This document shows, in pieces, positions 1 through 11,317 of a stretch of 64,000 bases of DNA. Each line of letters begins with the position of its first letter. The stretch's first letter is position 1. Made by a program: the position numbers and the translations under genes. Source of the DNA: Sporothrix humicola (Eukaryota > Ascomycota > Sordariomycetes > Ophiostomatales > Ophiostomataceae); NCBI GenBank assembly GCA_021396245.1, contig WNYE01000057.1:186001-250000 (forward strand). Direction: 5' to 3'. The notes below the pieces were generated by a model that was given only the letters and a program-made list of their open reading frames with translations, ran no database searches and was not told the DNA's origin.

Positions 1-937
1 GTGGGATAGATGATAAGAAGACAAGCTTTCGCCGAGCTGATAGTCGCGGAATGCCCCTCATGCCCCCACCCCGTTGTGGAAGTACAAGCGTCGACTTGCA
101 CTCTTCACTAGAAGAAGACTACATGTGGTCATGCAACTTCAGCCAGTTCTCGGTTCGCTTCCCGTGCCTTCTTCCATATGTTTCCTCCCAAAGCTGGCCC
201 ATCTTGGATGGCGGGAAAATGGCGCAAGCTAGCCCGGCTTCGACGAGTGAATGGAGGGGTGGGGGGAGAGGAAGTGGTTCAGGGTATTGGCTTTGCAGTT
301 GTCCCCTTTCCCTTGTATTCTCTTCGTCTTCCTGTTTGAGATCCGTCAGTCATTCTTGGTTGCCAAAAAATATTCCCTTGACTTACCTCGTCGTCTTGAT
401 TCCCGTTGCATGACTGAATATAACTTGCACGCGCATATTCAATCACATCCCATGCATCCACATCCATGAGCGCACGACGTTGATCCCCACGAGGTTTGAC
501 GCGGCCAAGAATGTGAGGCTCTCGGAAGACGGAAAAGTCTTGGCTTTCCCAGAGGTGGAAAGCCAAGACTTGAGGAAGGCGGGATCCAAAAGCCAAAAAG
601 GCGGGTCGTCACTAACACCACTATTCATTCAAAGTGCTCTTTCCTCAAATTGAGGGGCAAGCTCCCCCTCTTCTCTTGGCAGCAGCTGCCTAGAAAGTAA
701 ATAAAATAACGCTGGTTTGGAAGCTGCGATTGGCTAGCTTCAGGGGCTTCTTTCCGGACAAACATCTTGTCATTTGGGAAGGAGCGTTTGTGCACAAGAC
801 CAACGAGCCAGCTCTTCCGCAAACCGAATGCTTTTGACATTGCCGTCAAAAATCAAAACAAGCCATTTCGTCTTCTTTTGCCATCAATACTCAACTCCAG
901 TCCACACCATCAGCAGACACACCTCAACACATAGACT
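1..937. other. Intergenic sequence, no supported gene
   Basis: Only short overlapping open frames in several frames on both strands are present, with low-complexity or inconsistent composition and none resembling a known family. The last 100 bases or so lead into the F-box gene and contain CA-rich sequence just before its ATG, which is common in fungal 5' leaders. Confidence 0.6.
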
Positions 938-3778
938 ATGGGCGAGGGCGACGACATACGCGGCCCTCGGCTGGTCACGAAGATTACGAATCTACCACCA
1001 GAACTGCTCGACCATATCGTGGGCGAGCTGCCACGATCCGACATCAAGTCGCTTCACCTCACAAACTCGGTCTTTCGCCGTGCAACAGAACGGAAGCTGT
1101 TCTCGACCGTTGTCATCTCCAAAACTAAGAGGGACTTGGCCAGCTTTTTAGGCATCGCCAACAATCCTCGCCTCGCCGCCAACGTGACCCGCCTCGTCTG
1201 GTACGAGCTGACCGAGGACCACAACTATCTCTTTCGGTACCCACGAAGCGAACGAGTGGCCGGGCCATCTTATGTAGAACGTGTCAACTACATGCTGCAC
1301 GATCTGATTGAAGATGCCTTTTGGACCGAACCCGTTCTCCCCGACGACTACGAGGGCAAATACAAACCCGGCTATCCAGACTGGACAGCCACCAAGGAGG
1401 CTCTCTACCTCTCCCGCCGCGAAATAGCACAGGCGTCGGTTGAGCAGTCCATTGGAGAGGCCGTGCGCAAGCTCGTCAACCTCAACACTCTCGTCGCCCA
1501 GCCAATGCCTACGGACCGCCTGCTTGCCGTCGACGACCGTGGATATCGCCTAGACGGAAACGTCCTGCTAAATGTGACGCACATAGATGCACCACACCCA
1601 CCCAATGGTCTCTTTCTGTTCAGCAGAGCTTGCCTGGGTGACAAGCTAGTTCGTCAAATCCACTCTCTATACCTGTCCGGCCCTTTTACAAGACCGAACG
1701 TGTTTGAGCGCTATTACGGCGCGTCCGAGGATGGGTTGGCACTGTTCGAAAACCTCAGGACAATCGATCTCTGCATGCATTGGCTGCCCGAAGACAAAAA
1801 TAATGAGACAATGACGGCACCACCTGCTGCACAGCCAGCACAGCCAGCACAGCCGGCACAGGCTGAACTGGGTGATGAGGGAGGGGCAGGAGAAGGTGCC
1901 GAAGGTGAAGGTGATGACGACGAGGAGCCGCAACAAGCAGCCATACTTGCAGACGCCGAGGCACAGGCAGGTGCTCCAACTCCATCAGCACCCCGAAAGC
2001 AGCCGGCTACCATAGCTGAGGGGTGGGCAGTGCCCATGTCCAGATGCCTTCGATCAGCAAAAAAGTTGCAGCATCTAGCAATCTGTTTCGAGACCCTGCC
2101 AGCACGAATGAATAAAGTTGGCCTTTTGGAAACAGTTCTGTTTACAGAGACCGAGGATATTGTCGACAAGAATGGCAGAAAGGAAAACAATATCAATGAT
2201 AGACGAGATGGGAGAGACGAATATTATCCAGAAGACGAGCCCGATGACAAAGAACGACCCATTTGGCCTTTGTTACAGTCGTTTCACCTAACCGAGGGGC
2301 TGTATCGCGAGAAACAAATAGTCCACTTTGTATCCCGCCATGCAGCCAACCTTAAACACTTCTCTCTCATGGACTGCGTGGGCCACACTACACTCATTGC
2401 TGCCGAGTTGGCCGCCATTCGGGCCTTGAAGCTTTTGTCCTTTAGAGTACGATCCGATACTTTATATCGAGGACAACGACATCGCGCAAGGGAAGACTAC
2501 CTAGTGTCGGAGAGGGCGCTGCTTGCCTTTATCAACAAGGAATCCGAATATAATCCGGTCGCAAAAACGAAGCGGAAGGTTTTCACGACTGGGCCGTTCA
2601 TATGGGACCCACAAGGCTGGCCTGCCGCGGCATACTTTGACCTCGTGTCCTGCACTGCTCGCAATACCGGCACGCGAGGAGAGTTGCCAGGTCTTGGTCT
2701 TCCATTCGATACCGACATTGACCTAGCCCACCAGGATGAAATCCAGGAATACTGCTCGGAGTGTGTTCTAGGAGAAGAAGCGCCGCCCAGAGGTGTGGAA
2801 TATGACGGCAGTTATTACGCTACTGATTCTTCAGAAGCGGAGGTCGAACTGGGCATGGAGGGCATGCAAGACGAAGACGGTGCGTGGCCTGCACGGCGCG
2901 AAACGGATGCAGTTGCCATGCCCTATTGCGCCAAAGACATGGAATGGATTGCAGACTGGGCAAAACAGACGACCCAAGAAGAGGATATCGACATAAACCT
3001 AGTTACCGCGTTACCGCTAGGACGCAGCGAGCCACGGTGGAAGGCGCCGTACCGGCAGGCGGTGCTCCTCGGCGACAGAGCAGCCGATATCCGCCACCTG
3101 GAGCGGTGCCGCGGACAAAATCCCGAGACAAGCCCACGATGGTGCTGGGCGCGTATCAACAGTCACCACGCCGATTCAGACGTTATACACCAGGAGATCT
3201 ACTACTGGAAAACCAGCGTTCCCGGGCGGGGCCATTCGACGACCAACTGGACGTTTTACAAAACTTGCGAGGACGGTACGGCGATGCACGGGTTCGGCGG
3301 CGACCCTCTCGACTTCTTTTCGGACTGGGACAGCGATATTGAAGGCGAAGTGAAAATGGACAGCGAAGAAGACTTTAGCGATGACGATGGTCAACCTGAG
3401 CAAGAAAAGGGCATGTACGCCGAGCCGTCCGTCTACAGTCGCGCATTCAGATTGTTCCTTGGGAACCCCCACGATATGGGCGACCCGATGGAGTCTGGCG
3501 CCGACATCATTCGGCTCAAGCTCAGAGAATATGCGCCGACAGAGGCTGCAACGGATGGGGATGAGACGTCGGCACCTTCATTTGCGCCAGGAGTTCTTGA
3601 ACCCACCCGTATGCTTCCGCGAGGACAAGATCCTCCTGTGCGATATTCGAGTGACGCCGTATATAACTATGTGACCAAGAACATGCTGATGACCGGTGTC
3701 GCAGAGACACCGATTGTTGTGAAGGTCAGTATGTGCGTGTCGACGCGTATGCCAAGGACAGCGGGAGTGATGCGCTAG
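938..3778 (+). CDS. F-box domain protein, hypothetical (946 aa)
   Basis: A single uninterrupted frame of 946 residues. Residues about 15-60 read as an F-box: TNLPPELLDHIVGELPRSD followed by a leucine-rich second half that includes the LHLTNSVFRRATERKLF stretch. F-box proteins normally bind Skp1 in an SCF ubiquitin ligase and select substrates through the rest of the protein; that role is inferred from the family. The remainder has no domain I recognise. It contains an acidic Gln/Ala/Glu-rich spacer at about residues 290-350, including PAQ tripeptide repeats, and acidic stretches near the C-terminus (for example DSEEDFSDDDG). The start was chosen because the F-box follows it directly and the leader upstream is non-coding in character. 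The F-box assignment is fairly sure; the substrate is unknown. Confidence 0.8.
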   Translation: MGEGDDIRGPRLVTKITNLPPELLDHIVGELPRSDIKSLHLTNSVFRRATERKLFSTVVISKTKRDLASFLGIANNPRLAANVTRLVWYELTEDHNYLFRYPRSERVAGPSYVERVNYMLHDLIEDAFWTEPVLPDDYEGKYKPGYPDWTATKEALYLSRREIAQASVEQSIGEAVRKLVNLNTLVAQPMPTDRLLAVDDRGYRLDGNVLLNVTHIDAPHPPNGLFLFSRACLGDKLVRQIHSLYLSGPFTRPNVFERYYGASEDGLALFENLRTIDLCMHWLPEDKNNETMTAPPAAQPAQPAQPAQAELGDEGGAGEGAEGEGDDDEEPQQAAILADAEAQAGAPTPSAPRKQPATIAEGWAVPMSRCLRSAKKLQHLAICFETLPARMNKVGLLETVLFTETEDIVDKNGRKENNINDRRDGRDEYYPEDEPDDKERPIWPLLQSFHLTEGLYREKQIVHFVSRHAANLKHFSLMDCVGHTTLIAAELAAIRALKLLSFRVRSDTLYRGQRHRAREDYLVSERALLAFINKESEYNPVAKTKRKVFTTGPFIWDPQGWPAAAYFDLVSCTARNTGTRGELPGLGLPFDTDIDLAHQDEIQEYCSECVLGEEAPPRGVEYDGSYYATDSSEAEVELGMEGMQDEDGAWPARRETDAVAMPYCAKDMEWIADWAKQTTQEEDIDINLVTALPLGRSEPRWKAPYRQAVLLGDRAADIRHLERCRGQNPETSPRWCWARINSHHADSDVIHQEIYYWKTSVPGRGHSTTNWTFYKTCEDGTAMHGFGGDPLDFFSDWDSDIEGEVKMDSEEDFSDDDGQPEQEKGMYAEPSVYSRAFRLFLGNPHDMGDPMESGADIIRLKLREYAPTEAATDGDETSAPSFAPGVLEPTRMLPRGQDPPVRYSSDAVYNYVTKNMLMTGVAETPIVVKVSMCVSTRMPRTAGVMR

Positions 3779-4051
3779 AAGTCTGTGGGGGGTTAATCAG
3801 TTTAGGAGGAGGACACAGCAAAGAGCCTCTATCTGTTGACCTTGATCATCGCGGGAAGTAGTATTATTGGGGGTGCCAGTCACCAGACAGACAATCGAGT
3901 GGGGGTGCATGCAAGGTCGGACATTTACGACACAGACTCGTCGTCTTTTTTTCACTAGGAGCATGATGAATATACCCATTTGTATTTGCATTTTTCAATG
4001 TTTTAAACAATATGTAGTCCGTCATTTTGCTTTCAAAGCCCTCTTATCCAT

Positions 4052-4630
4052 TCATGGCAGCGGCTCGTTCACCCACTCACTCGTCAGCCGGACACCGCTG
4101 AGCCGGAACAGGGCCGTAATGGGGCACCGGCGCTCGACCTCGCTGACAAAGTGGCGGAACTTGGGGGCGTCGTCACCACCAGCAATGTCTGTCTGCACAG
4201 CGACCTTGAGAATAACACTCTCCCAGTTTGGGTTGCCCTCTGGCTCGCCCTTCACCAGCACGGCCGTCGGCAGCGCGCCCTCCACGTCGACCGTCCAGCG
4301 GCCCAGCTTGATACCATGGTCGCGGCCGACAATGCTGCCCGTCACCTGGTTGCAAGTACCGAGACTGGCCAGAGAGTAGACGACGGGGGATGGGGCTGAA
4401 TCGCCGCCACCGAGAGCGGTGTACGTGTCAGACGAGAAGGTGTAAGGTTTGTCGGGAACAGAAAGCGACTGCGTGGTGCCAGAACCCACGCCCTGGACGC
4501 GGACAGGGAGAGTCCCGCTGGCAGCGTGAGACGTGGCAGAAAATGCGGCACGAGAGATGACATTAATGCGGGGAGCGGCAGCTGCCATAAGGCTGCGTCG
4601 CAGGGTGGTAGAAAAGAGTGACCGGGACAT
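4052..4630 (-). CDS. OsmC/Ohr-family organic hydroperoxide reductase, probably mitochondrial
   Basis: The 192-residue protein carries the OsmC/Ohr fold signature. Two family cysteines are visible, C93 in SLGTCNQVT and C169 in ERRCPITALF; in this family they form the peroxidatic pair that reduces organic hydroperoxides with thiol donors. The first 35 residues (MSRSLFSTTLRRSLMAAAAP onward) are rich in Arg, Ser and Ala and nearly free of acidic residues, as expected of a mitochondrial presequence; that location is inferred. I chose the Met at 4630, because the frame further upstream does not look like a targeting peptide or a conserved domain. It is convergent with the F-box gene, with about 270 bases between stops. 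The MGMT gene upstream lies in the same orientation but too far away to share a transcript. Confidence 0.85.
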   Translation of the reverse strand: MSRSLFSTTLRRSLMAAAAPRINVISRAAFSATSHAASGTLPVRVQGVGSGTTQSLSVPDKPYTFSSDTYTALGGGDSAPSPVVYSLASLGTCNQVTGSIVGRDHGIKLGRWTVDVEGALPTAVLVKGEPEGNPNWESVILKVAVQTDIAGGDDAPKFRHFVSEVERRCPITALFRLSGVRLTSEWVNEPLP

Positions 4631-5182
4631 TGTAACGTGAGATGCGGTGGAGTCGGCGTTTGGATGGAAGTTAATCGCGATGATGGGTGCAATAATAGAT
4701 CTGGGATCAAAGAACAACCATTTCAAGCAAGCAGAATCGGTTGCAGGGACCTTTAAATATGTGCCCATAGAACAACTCTTCTTCCTGTTGTCCATATTCG
4801 TCATTTTAGAGAATCATAAAATCATGTAAATTGGCTGCAATGATCGACTGAGTGCATTCAGCTGCTGTCCAGCTATCAACTAAAAAGTGTAAGTGCGCTG
4901 CAGCCATAGAGCAATATGCATCACCGAATCCTCTGGTAAAGTCCGCCATTCTGGGCCAAATAACGCCATCGATGGAGCCAAAAGCAAATCCCGCGCTCGC
5001 AGCTTGGCGCCGCACCCGAACGCCGGAAGTAGAGACAAATAAAGGGAAATGACAGCAAAGTCAAAAAAAAAAGAGGAATAAACAGTACCCAGTCCCACGA
5101 GATAAATCCACAAAATAAAAACAGTTCAAATACCCCCGTCAGGCAATTCGATCGGATCCGCGATCACACGCCCTTACTTCCC

Positions 5183-5731
5183 CTACACAAACGCCTGGAA
5201 CGGCGTCCCTAGGACACGTCCCCGGTCGTCAAACCGCACGCCCTCTTTGCGGAGCAGTGTGCGCTTTTCCGTCAAGGTGATGCCCTCTTCGCCCATGACC
5301 TGGACCGCTACTGGCCGGCCCGTCTTTTTGTCAATTTTGTTTGACGACGAAACCGTCTTCTTCGGTGGGCCCACGCCCTTGAACCCGCCCAGTCCGCCGC
5401 CCGTGGCCACGCACCGGTGGCACGGCACGTCGGGTGCAAACGGGTTCCGCCGCAGGGCATTGCCGACGGCGCGGGGCGACGATTTCAGGTGGGCCGCCAT
5501 GAGGGCATAAGTTGTGACGTGGCCCGCGGGGATCTGGCACAGCAGGGACCAGACGCTCTTTTCGAAAGGTGTGCGCTGCGACGCAGCGATGCGGCGGAGC
5601 TGGTTCTCCATTGGGGAGAGGGTGGGTGAGGCCTCGAACGAGATGTCGGTCGGGGGCTTGGCGGCCGTCTTTGGCGTGGGCTTGGTAGTAGTCGCCTTGG
5701 AGGCCGTCACGGTCTTGGCTCGTGCAGGCAT
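5183..5731 (-). CDS. Methylated-DNA-protein cysteine methyltransferase (MGMT/Ogt-like, 182 aa)
   Basis: Residues 54-120 match the DNA-binding and active-site domain of O6-alkylguanine-DNA alkyltransferases. FEKSVWSLLCQIPAGHVTTY is followed by an Arg-finger-type segment (SSPRAVGNALRRNP) and the active-site motif DVPCHRCVATGGGLGGFKG. C104 in PCHR is present, so this is a candidate true alkyltransferase and not an alkyltransferase-like protein, in which that Cys is typically Trp. A basic insert at about residues 121-145 separates the active site from the final helix (LLRKEGVRF). The first 40 residues are Lys/Thr/Pro-rich and probably disordered. The protein would repair alkylated guanine by irreversible transfer to the Cys. 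No introns are evident. Confidence 0.88.
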   Translation of the reverse strand: MPARAKTVTASKATTTKPTPKTAAKPPTDISFEASPTLSPMENQLRRIAASQRTPFEKSVWSLLCQIPAGHVTTYALMAAHLKSSPRAVGNALRRNPFAPDVPCHRCVATGGGLGGFKGVGPPKKTVSSSNKIDKKTGRPVAVQVMGEEGITLTEKRTLLRKEGVRFDDRGRVLGTPFQAFV

Positions 5732-7909
5732 GGCTCTAGACTGTTGAGAGTGAAGAAGTGCTTGTAGACGCAGTCCGGGAAGAGCGGTGATGTCAAAGGA
5801 GAAAAAGACAATGAGGATGTGGTGAAATGAGAGTTGTGGTTGGAAGGTCGTGAAGCCAAGTCAAAGATATCGAGTGCCTAAATACTCGTCCGTAATGTCG
5901 TCGCCACTCAGATAAGAGCGTGAAAACGAGTCAGAGTCATACCGATCGTTGCTTTCGAGTCGACCTCTTTTCTTTTTGCTTTCGAAGACGATGTTTTGTC
6001 AGGTTGCGCGCCGTGCTTGCTGTCTATGTGGCGAATCAGAAGGCCAGGATGTGCGGAGACCCTGTCGAGCCAGTGAACAAGCGGGGACCAGCACGGTCGC
6101 GCCTGCTATCTCGGCCCGCGAATGACATAATGACGGCACACCAATTAAACGCGTGCGCACGTGACCACTTACACTGAGATGACAGAGCAGACTTCATCGA
6201 CGTTCTCGCCATCGTCTTGACTCACACGGCCTGCTTTCAAAGTACGAAGTGCAATATTATTCAGAAGAAGCTTGCTTTATTTCCTTATCTTGACAGTTTT
6301 CCTCACGCCACGTTTCGCAGACGTTCTGTTCGGCCACGTCTACCCGATTGCATGTATGACCAGAGCAGCCTCGAAAGATACGCCAGAGACCAGGAGACAC
6401 GGAAAATGCTGTGCCAGAACGGAAAGTGTGAAGAGGACACATGCCGTAAACATTCGTCCGCGATGAGATGTGGCGGTCTGTGCCTAAATAACGAGGCGAC
6501 CAGTCAGGATCATTGTCGTCATTATATCGACAAGAGGGAGGGTAGACAAGGCAGGCGGTGAACAAAAAATAAAGGAGGGGAGAAAGAAAAAAGAAGGGGG
6601 AGGGCAAGAGCGGTGTGAGGCAAATAGCAATGTTCTTTTGGCGGTCGAGTTCTGGGCTTGTTATTATGTAAGTGGTCAAAACGGCAGAAAGTGCAAAAGA
6701 CGGCAGAATGCCGGCAGAATTCGGGCATAATCCAGATAGGATGGAAGGTGCGATGGATGTGTTGATGTGCATTACTTTTTTGCACGTGTTTGGCCATTTC
6801 ATCCACTACAAAGCCGTGAAACAGCACAACTACAAAAACGAGGCTGTCCTCTTTTCTCGTCTTGTCCAATCGACGGCGCTGAGGTGGTATCGACTACATA
6901 TACGACTGCCCACCAACGAACTCTGATTCGCCCTTTTCGGCCGTTTCTGCAGCTCACCTCCTCGGGCGCAGCCCAGCCTTTTGCAAAATGGGGCCGTAAA
7001 AAATCGAGAAAACAAGAAAAAATACTTCTGTCAAGACATATGAAAGCTAGTGTCCTTCTGTCATAGAAAAGAAAAACGCCAAAGAACAACCACTACAGAG
7101 AAACGGACCACAGAATTTGCATCTTCGCCCTCCTTGTGCTCCCTTCTACCTCCCTCCCTTTTTTGAAGGTCACAAAACTTGAATAAAGCCCACGTAATTG
7201 AGCAGGACTAGTAGCAGAGATGGGAAACACGAAATGAAAAGAAGGCACAAAATTGATTTTGAGGGTGTCGTCGAGCAGGATGCTCGGTGCCCTGCATAAA
7301 GACTATGCTATCTCTGGCATTTACCTAGCGGTGAAGCCGCAGTCTACTTCTCTTTTTCACCATTCTGTCCTCTCATTGTCCCATTTTCCGCCTTGCAGTG
7401 CGGCTCTGTAGGCAAAAATTCGTAGCACACACGGCCACGCAGCCCGTGATACTCCAAAATTTGCACGAATAAAATCAAAGCAAATCGAGCCTCGTCCAGA
7501 AAAAAAAAGAAAGAAAAAGGGTGGCAGCCCTCTTATAATATGCTGGAAACCGGCCTGTTTGTTTTCGTGCTCTTGTCGTTGTCGACGTGTTTGTAATTCA
7601 TATTTTTGGAGTTAACTACTCTCTTGTAAATACATATTTAAAACAAGGCTGCTCCTCTTGTCAGAACTGTTGAAATATTTCTTTTTATTTTTCTTTGCTT
7701 CTTCTTTTCATTTTTTGCCTTATTTTGCTGATGATCGCCAGTAGACCTTCCTTTATCAGACAATCATCATCACCTTTTGTTCACTCTCTTATATTTTCTC
7801 ATCCCTCTTCTTCGTTTTTACGCATCACATCACTTGCACCACTTTCACATTTACATCCTTGCACGTCTACCCCATATCTCTGGTCCTTCGCCACCCCTCC
7901 ATCCCTCAG
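5732..7909. other. Intergenic sequence, 2.2 kb
   Basis: No open frame here looks like a real gene. One ACGCGT hexamer lies at 6149-6154, 418 bases upstream of the MGMT start. From about 7680 to 7909 the plus strand is strongly pyrimidine-rich, as expected of the leader of the following gene. A CCCTCAG immediately before the chosen ATG at 7910 could be the acceptor of an intron in the 5' leader. Confidence 0.5.
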
Positions 7910-10900
7910 ATGATCCAAGGTTCTTCCGATATGCCTCGCAGCCGCACCGACGAGGGGGGCCGTGCTAGTCGTGGTGCAGCCCGAAATCCCAATATGAACG
8001 GCGCAAATGGACATTCCCATGCCCAAGGCCACGGCCAAGGCCAGGCTCCAGGCCACAGTCAAGGCCATGCTCAGGCACATGCACAAGGCTATGCAAATGG
8101 AAACGGCAATGTCAACGGCCAAGGCAACGCATACAACAATGCCAACAGCAATGGCCGCAACAGTGCCAACCAGAATGCCTACAACAACACAAACAATGTC
8201 CAGTACGACAACAACGGACAAGGCTATGGGCAATTTCCTGCCAACGGCCACGGTCACGGCCACCAGACCGGCCAAAGGTCCTCCTCGAACTCGAAATATT
8301 GCGCTTCTGAGGGATGCGGCCAACCCGTGACCTGGCGCAATGTCGACTACATTGGCGGCATGGTTCCCGTCCAAGGCGGCAATGGCAGCAACAGCAACAA
8401 CAGAAACGACAACAACATGGTCGGCCCCAAGGTCCAGTATCACGCCAACTACGGGGCTCGTGAAATCCAGATGAAAGTCCTGGATATCCTGGCCTCTTCG
8501 GGTCTTCCTCAGGAAGACATCCGTCTTCTTAGCGGGCAACTGCCTGCATTTGCATCATTGCCGCCCGATCCTGGGGCACAACAGTCGTCCAGCTCGGTCG
8601 CCTGGCAAGACTCGCCGCTGCAGCACAGCGTCGCCTGGCTGTGTGCCGAGTTCGATACAAAGCGCGAGCGTCGTGAATGGTTTTTCAGCAAGCGTGAAGC
8701 GCACCTGCCAAAAATACCGTCAAAGTACTGCCAAAGACGTGAGTTCTCTCTGCTCTCTCGCACTTTCCTTTCTTGTGCTCCTTCTGTACTCAGTCCCTCC
8801 TCCACTCCATCGCTCCTTCCACTAACAAAAATAACAACAGACACCTGCCGCCACTTCTTTTCCGAGGACTACTGCACCCACCAGCGGTTTGAAAGTTTCC
8901 CTTCCTGCAATTATCGTATGTTTCGCTCCTCTCCCAACCCACCCCCTTTATTATTTTGTTTATGCTCCCTCCTCCTGACACACACAGACATTAGTTGCCC
9001 GGCCTTTGGCTGCCAGGCGTGCAAGATCTCGTACCACGATCCCAACAATGTCAGCAAGGATGCCTGCAAGTTCAGGATGAACGAGTTTTGTGGCAAGCGT
9101 GAGTTCTCCGTTCTCTTGTATATTTTTCAGATCTTGTTTTTTTTTTTCAGTCTTCCCCTGCTAACAATAACAGACAAATGCGAGGTTGACGGCTGCGAAT
9201 TGCTGCGCGACGAGGTCAAGCAAAACCAGCTTGGCAAGTTCTGTCCAAGGCGTAAGTCAGCAACGGAACAAACACGGCGGACTGTGGTAGTCACTTCTCT
9301 TACTAACATCGTCAGACAAATGCCACTACGCTGGATGTGTACTGCTGGCCCAGGATCACCGCGGATATTGCAACAAACGTAAGGACACAGAAGAATCCCA
9401 ATCCGATACTATGGCATACATCATCTAACACTTTCCAGACAAATGCCAGGCGACAAACTGCCAAAGGATTGCCGGCGTCGGCTACATGCTCTGCAAAAAG
9501 CGTATGTTTGTACCTGTACTTTATACCCCGATCTTTCCATAAAAGCCATTCGCCTCTAACAAGACCAGACATCGAGTGTGGTGAACGAGGTTGCGCTCAG
9601 TCCCGGCTTGTCGTCCCAATTAACCGTCCCATTGACGAGAAAGATCTTGGCGAGTGTTCCATCGAGCGCTACGAGCGCGAGTCGCTGCTCACCCACTACC
9701 TTGCCTACTGCAAAGACCGTGAGTGCCGCTCTTTCTCTCCGACTCTCTCAAACGATTCCCTCTAACAACTATAGACGGCATCTGTGCCAATAGCTCATGT
9801 TCCAAGTTCCGCATCACTGCCAGCGTCCACTGCCGCAAGCATGCCTGTCTTGAGCGCGGCTGCAACAAGCCTTGCCTCACCAATCTCAAATACTGCGAGA
9901 CCCGTGAGTCCTAATACCCACCCTTCGATTATTATAGACCCGCCTCTAACTTTACAGACCGCTGCAAGATGGGAGGCTGCATGAGCCCCAAGGGCTGGAA
10001 CGTTGCCAACCCCAAGAACCGTGATGAACACTGTTCGTTCCACACGTGCCGTGAGGTCGACTGCCTCCGGCCGGTGGACAACCTGCACATCTATTGCCCA
10101 GAGCGTAAGTAAGCCCACTGCCATCACTTGCAACGACATGTCTCTTACTCTGTGCCAGACAAATGCAGCACTCCAACGTGCAATGAAAAAGTTGCTGAAG
10201 ACAATCTCTGCATTGAGCGTAAGTTTACACACCTACAAACTAATTCCTTATGTGTTCACCCTAACACTCTCAGACTTCAAGGGCCAGCACAAGAAAAAGA
10301 CAAAGGCCGCCGTCCGCCGCGACGAGGAAGAGTCCAAAATTGCCGGCCAGCGTGACGCCCAGCAGTGGGCCAGCACTTTCGGCGTTTCTGGCGGTGATGT
10401 CAGCGTCGCCGGCAGCCAGTACAGCAGCCCGTATGGAGGAGGCATCGGTATCGGTAGTAATAATGGCCGTGGCCGCAACTACCGCCACCCGCTGCACTAC
10501 TTCCCGGGGTCGAGCCGCTCTGTACGGAGCAACATGTCCCGTTTTGGAGGAGGATCACCGCCGCGGCAGTGGCACCAGGACCACGACCGTGACTTTGATG
10601 CCGATGCCGACGGTGATGTCTTTGATGACTGGAACAATCGAGGCAGTCACCAAAACGACAATAATCGTGTTCACACGCCTTCATCGTCGGACAACGGCCG
10701 TTCTCGCTTCCATGGTCAGAACAATGACAGAGATAACGGCGACGACGATGATGGCGACTTTGTTGATCTGATGAAGAATCAGCAGAGACAGCAGCAGCAG
10801 CAACGTCCACAGATGCCTCAACAGATGCCTCAACAAGGGCGCCCTCCCCAACAGCACCCGCAGCAGCAGCCAGGTATTGTCAGACCAATGCCCCAAGGCC

Positions 10901-11103
10901 CACCGAGACCTGGTCCAGGAGTTCCGGGACAAGGAGGTCCTGGCGGTCCTGGTGGCCCGGGCAGATCAAACGGTCCCATGGGTCCCAACAGCAACAACCA
11001 GTTTGTCCATCTTTCAAGGGGTGCACCCGGGCCCGGGAGAAATGGCAACGAGCCCATTATTCATCAGCGCCACGAGGAGGTCAGCGACGAGGATGATTAT
11101 TGA
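7910..11103 (+). CDS. Multi-unit C-x4-C-x(n)-C-x2-H (zinc-finger-like) array protein, 11 exons, about 844 aa
   Basis: Exons by my reading: 7910-8738, 8841-8915, 8988-9098, 9174-9251, 9316-9378, 9439-9501, 9569-9718, 9775-9903, 9958-10104, 10159-10218 and 10274-11103. The frame stays open across all joins. Residues 1-100 are His/Gly/Gln/Asn-rich; about 20-120 residues later a long spacer follows the first Cys pair (YCASEGC). Exons 1-10 encode about twelve units ending in C-x2-H; units in exons 5, 6, 8 (two) and 9 (second) are exactly C-x4-C-x10-C-x2-H, as in HKCHYAGCVLL..GYCNKH. The last exon encodes a basic stretch and a disordered Gln/Pro/Gly tail. Every intron is phase 1 and splits the CAC codon of the last His of the motif. 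Metal binding, probably Zn, is inferred from the Cys/His pattern. I recall WRKY19-type zinc fingers having the same spacing, but homology is unproven. The function is unknown. The start could also be the Met at 7931 or 7859. Confidence 0.85.
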
Positions 11104-11317
11104 GAGGCAACCAATGTTTAACTGGGTATACAATTTGGCAATATGTAAGATTTATTTTGTGTTAGGTCACAGCATTTCCTCGTTGTTTGTCATGTATTCC
11201 ATTTGTTCGCTATACCTAAATCAACCAATATGCTACCAAGAAACAATAAAAAGAGCCAATGTACCAATATATACCGTCCAACGCACGAAAGTACCAAATT
11301 ATCTGTCCACCATCTCC

